Part shown: positions 60,291-64,000 of the stretch, piece after piece | Position numbering within the stretch: position 1 is the stretch's first letter | How the letters are laid out: each line of letters starts with the position of its first letter | NCBI RefSeq assembly: GCF_013373865.1 | Contig: NC_050472.1 | Span: forward strand, 21,016,636 to 21,080,635 | Direction: 5' to 3' | From: Monomorium pharaonis | Taxonomy: Eukaryota > Arthropoda > Insecta > Hymenoptera > Formicidae | DNA: 64,000 nucleotides | The notes under the pieces: model-generated | Databases searched by the model: none | Told to the model about the DNA's origin: nothing | What the model saw: the letters and a program-made list of their open reading frames with translations, nothing else | Made by a program: the position numbers and the translations under genes

Positions 60291-62099
60291 TTTATACGGT
60301 ATACAAACTTATTTTGGGACAGATTTTGCAAACAGGTAAAAAATTTTTTATATAAGAATATATATAAATATATATAATTACAAAATATATCCATATATGT
60401 TCATACATGTGTTTTTTTATAAAATTTTTGTTTGGTGTTAAAACAATAAGTCATACTAAAAGTACAAAAATTTAATTAAAAGAATCATTTTGCATTGCTT
60501 TTTTTAAACAACAATGTTAATTTATATCGGCATTTCTCTTGTTTTTAACTATCATTCTTTAAATTAAAATATATGATCGGGATTTTCCTTTGCACTTACA
60601 AAATCATCCTCGATGAATTCATTAGCGAAGAAGATACGCTAATTAAAAGTCCACCGACATTTCGATATTGACATTTTACAATGTCTGTTGCCGCTTTCTG
60701 TGCGTATTCGTACATTATGCACATGATACTCTCAAAACGCTTATACATACGATAAGAATTAATCGAGCTGGTTCCACGTTTCTTGAAAATTTCTGACGCT
60801 GAAAGTATTTATTCGTTAATACACGACTGTCTTAATGAAATTATTTTGAGTGTTTTTTTTTTTTACTCGATATTAGTGACCTCGTCGTATGCATACGTAG
60901 CCCACAGCAACGTACATGTGGGTTCATTTGCATAAGAACCGGAACACGTCGTCGTTCGAATGGGCCTAGATTACAAATGGGTTTCGACTAACTGTCTCGC
61001 GTTCACTCTCCCATAAAGATTTCATAAAGATTTGTCAAAAATCACGTAAACGAGAGTCACGTCACTCCATCTAGCATACACGTAGTAAGCGAGAAACATT
61101 AAAGTAACATTTAGAAATGTTGATTTCGTGTGCATATTTTAAACATTTTTGAAGTAATATAATAGATATTGTTTAAACATTTTAAAAAGATTATTTCATG
61201 CCTTTTCTCGAAGCATTGTTGAAATTCATAGTTGAAACGTTTTAAAAACATTATCTCCAAGTCAAAGTTTGTTCATATTGATGTTATACACAACGTTAAA
61301 TATGACATATTTGAAAACGTGACATATTATTGAATATTATTTTAGTATCATGGTAATAATGATTTTATGCCTACCGAGTACACGTATATATTCGACTGCG
61401 AAGGGAAATTTTCATCTCCTTCCAAACGTAATTCTCGATCTAATCGCAGCTTGTTCTCCGCAGCTGTATCAACTGCTGGAAGAAAGCCGTTCAAATTAAA
61501 CTTCCCGCGACACAGCCTCTAATGCTAATATATAGAAATTTATGCGTCTCCTCGAAAGTTATCTCGTAAATGCGGAAGGGAGGCATTAAATCGATCCAGA
61601 AGTATACAGAAACGAGCGTTTAGTTTTATCGGGACTGGACGGGACTGAATTAATGTACCACGGGATTGGTAAACAAAGATATGTAGCGTAAATGAGGAGT
61701 CTGATCGGCAATTATGTAAATTCTCTCTTACCTTTTAAGTCTTTGTAGCTCGATGTGATTTTTTTTACTGGTCGATCGTGAATGTGTGATTAAAAAATGT
61801 TGTACAGTGTTTCAATATTTTGCTGAATTCCAATATAAAAAATAAAATACTAAAAGTATTGGTTATATAGTTCGATTTTTTAAGATACTTTCTTTGATTT
61901 CAGAGAATTTTCTCATAAAAATTTCTCCCGAAAATCACGATAGTAATAGGATTTCATGTGTCTTTTTCTGATTTATTAATATGCCTGCCACAGACATTTG
62001 ATATCTTCACACGGTAAAATATATTCAATCAAATCTTCTGTCACTGTAAATTTAGCAAGTAATTCATAAGTAAAACCAACGTTATTCAGAATTACCGTA

Positions 62100-62720
62100 T
62101 CACGCATGTATCGTCATTTCGAAGCTGTGCGTCCGAGGACTCCGATAATACGGCGGAGTCATTCCGCCAGTGTCAGCCTGGACAGTCTTCTCTTCACCTG
62201 CGCAGCATATGGCGGCAGGATACGCAAGCCAAGGGATGTTCAGGGATGCCTATCAGAGGGGTAGATAGGTTTTTGGCCGCTGGTAGGGTGGTCGAGCGGG
62301 CCGCGCGATGCTCCGACGCTGGTTAATTTGTTGTTCATCCACGTGACCCACTGCTTTCGGGGGGCAATGCGTTCGGTGCCTACTTCCGGTACTTGACCCT
62401 TCTAGAGGGGGTCACGCACCGTTGGTCCTCCACCTCTGGGCTACCTGTCCCTCTTTCGCTTTCGCGTGTTGCCGTTCGGACCTCTCGTTCGAACCACGAC
62501 GACGCTTCAATTCGCTGGAGCGTGCTAAACACCACCCAAATCCCTGGGGTGATTCACCCTCTGCTAACACGAACACGGGTGAATCTTCGGGCGATCTGGA
62601 CGGCTGTTATTGTGGCAATGCTGTCGATGATTGCTTCGGTTCCCAGACGTATGCGTCGCTTAATGCGTACCTGCACTGACGCAATAATAATATCCCCGGT
62701 ATCCCCGACCTTTGATGTAA
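62100..62720 (+). other. GC-rich island, probable retroelement fragment
   Basis: About 600 bases much richer in G and C than either flank, opening near GCGTCCGAGGACTCC and ending in an A-rich tract (GTAAAAAGAAAAATTG). Frames of 116 and 85 codons overlap but neither resembles a protein I know. A GC-rich body with an A-rich tail is the look of a truncated non-LTR retrotransposon 3' end, oriented plus. This is inference from composition only. Confidence 0.3.
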
Positions 62721-63864
62721 AAAGAAAAATTGATTATTCCTAGCATTGATATTATATGTATTTTTATCAAAAAAAAAGGTCACTGCAATCGCTGAACAAA
62801 ATCGCAAATGACTGTTTAAAAAGATATTAAAATAATAAAACTTTAAAATATAATAAATTGCTAATTAATTAATAGTATTTTAGATATAATTTTCATGGCA
62901 GATCTTTAGTAACTTTTAAAGATTTTATTAAAATATTATTTTTTACTTGAAAATATAATTATATTAGGTTATTTTTATTTGTTTAGTAACTCGTGCGGTG
63001 ATACTATTGCCATTTAATCACTTATTTTATTTTAGAGAAAAATTCCACTAATACTGGAATACTACTTTTTATTAATATTATATAGTGCGATATTTAGTCT
63101 CTGAGAAATGAAGGAATGTCGCTCTAGAATTGGCGATCTTCTATATATTTTGATTATTTATTTGCTCAAATATTTATTTGAATATCAAAAATGTCAAGTA
63201 AATAAGTTATTAAAAATACGCCAAAAACTACAGATAAGAGATAAGAGACAAGATAAAGCTTTTGTAATAATATGATATACTTCTCGTTACGTATGCATCA
63301 CATTTATTATAATGTTGTAAAATTGCCATCAAATGAGAACAAAAAATCGTCTTTACTCGTGCTCACGCGTTGAGATCTCGTATTTAAAAACCTACCAACG
63401 TACAAGATAAACGAGTCGGCATCACCTGCTTCCATTTTAATTTGTCACCACGTTGCCATCGTCAGAGAAGGTGAAGGGGTACCAGACTTTCTCTGTCTCT
63501 TTTTCCTCGATACATTACATCTCTCCATTAACATCTTTTCAAGGTTTCTTATTAATCGTTCGGTATACTGTACCGTTGAAGACTTAATGATAACGATTTG
63601 ACAAAAGAAATTTCTGTTTAGAATTGATTACACAAATAATTTTGTGTAATCTTAATACGCATACGATGTTTTCCAGCGTTTGTTAATAAGAAATAGTTAT
63701 CTTTAACATTAAATTTAATTCAAAACCAAAAACATGTAGATCCCTATTTTATATTAGAATAAAAAAATTAAAATAATTAAAAACTAAAGTTCAAAAATGT
63801 AAGAAGGTATAAAAAAATTTACATTTTTCTGAAATATTTGTAAAATACATTATTTAATACCTAG

Positions 63865-64000
63865 GTTTACACAGTTGGAGATAGTATCAAAACGGTAGCG
63901 TATAATTTTATTGCATCTGCTGACGAACGTTTTGATGATTATTCATTGAGAGAAAGTAGATTCGATGGAGTTGATAATATTATCGAAGTGAATGATTTAT
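63865..64000 (+). CDS. Probable internal exon of an unidentified gene, cut by the window end
   Basis: After an acceptor (ATACCTAG, with an in-frame TAG right at the splice site) an open frame of 45 codons runs to the window edge. It reads VYTVGDSIKTVAYNFIASAD, then ERFDDYSLRESRFDGVDNI and IEVNDL. Mixed hydrophobic and charged composition and the fact that the frame opens exactly at the acceptor favour a real exon. I do not recognise the family. No upstream exon was found in the preceding 10 kb, so the intron before it would be long. Confidence 0.45.

Larger units (their letters stand above)
53652..63864. other. Ten-kilobase gene-poor interval
   Basis: No exon I can support. Mostly AT-rich, with a small MITE (58453-58592), three short hairpins (56473, 59477, 60244), CpG-rich patches around 56.9-57.3, 58.7-58.9 and 59.4-60.1 kb, and a GC-rich island at 62.1-62.7 kb that looks foreign. 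Distal regulatory sequence for flanking genes is possible but not visible as a motif. Confidence 0.5.

Noticed and set aside
62291..62495. tRNA-like A box (TGGTCGAGCGG) and B box (GTTCGAACC)
   Set aside because: The boxes are about 200 bases apart, too far for a tRNA or a typical tRNA-derived SINE head, and no cloverleaf can be drawn.

Overview
The window is animal nuclear DNA, most likely from a hymenopteran insect and probably an ant. The basis is compact intron-rich genes with canonical GT-AG introns, an AT-rich background broken by CpG-rich patches, arthropod core promoters (TATA box plus a TCAGT-type initiator), RR-2 cuticular protein genes, and many small palindromic transposon relics. 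The species assignment is inference. I resolved eleven protein-coding genes at exon level: the 3' part of Smc6, four RR-2 cuticular proteins, an ashwin-like gene, mitochondrial poly(A) polymerase, RNF207, PDE6D, a Pph13/aristaless-type homeobox gene, Cullin-2 and proteasome beta-3 (twelve counting the partial Smc6). In every gene the exon lengths sum to a multiple of three. A twelfth-gene-style partial exon of unknown identity runs off the right edge. Layout: 1-3009 (+) Smc6, truncated by the window start. 4.7-26 kb is a cuticle locus: CPR-1 (-, 4743-5926), CPR-2 (+, 12158-13220), CPR-3 (-, 21410-22541) and CPR-4 (-, 24869-25735). All four share one design: a TATA box, an initiator about 30 bases downstream, a first coding exon of only four codons, and a GC-rich second exon carrying the rest of the signal peptide and the RR-2 chitin-binding domain. 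The spaces between them are gene-free and hold transposon relics, microsatellites and a tandem duplication. 29.4-34.2 kb is a divergent pair: ashwin-like (-) and MTPAP (+), both RNA-processing genes. 36.2-40.4 kb is RNF207 (-). 43.7-53.7 kb is the densest part: PDE6D (+), homeobox gene (+), Cul2 (-) and PSMB3 (+). 53.7-63.8 kb is almost empty. The genes do not form a pathway, apart from the cuticle cluster, whose members presumably build chitin-bearing cuticle together and are probably co-regulated. Cul2, PSMB3 and RNF207 all act in ubiquitin-proteasome degradation, but their proximity looks coincidental. I saw no CRISPR array, no tRNA or rRNA gene, no intact autonomous transposon and no convincing new biological system. 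The most interesting signals are a 131-base perfect identity between two divergent cuticle genes (gene conversion or recent duplication), a glutamine-rich repeat domain in one cuticle protein, and several fold-back elements of unassigned family.
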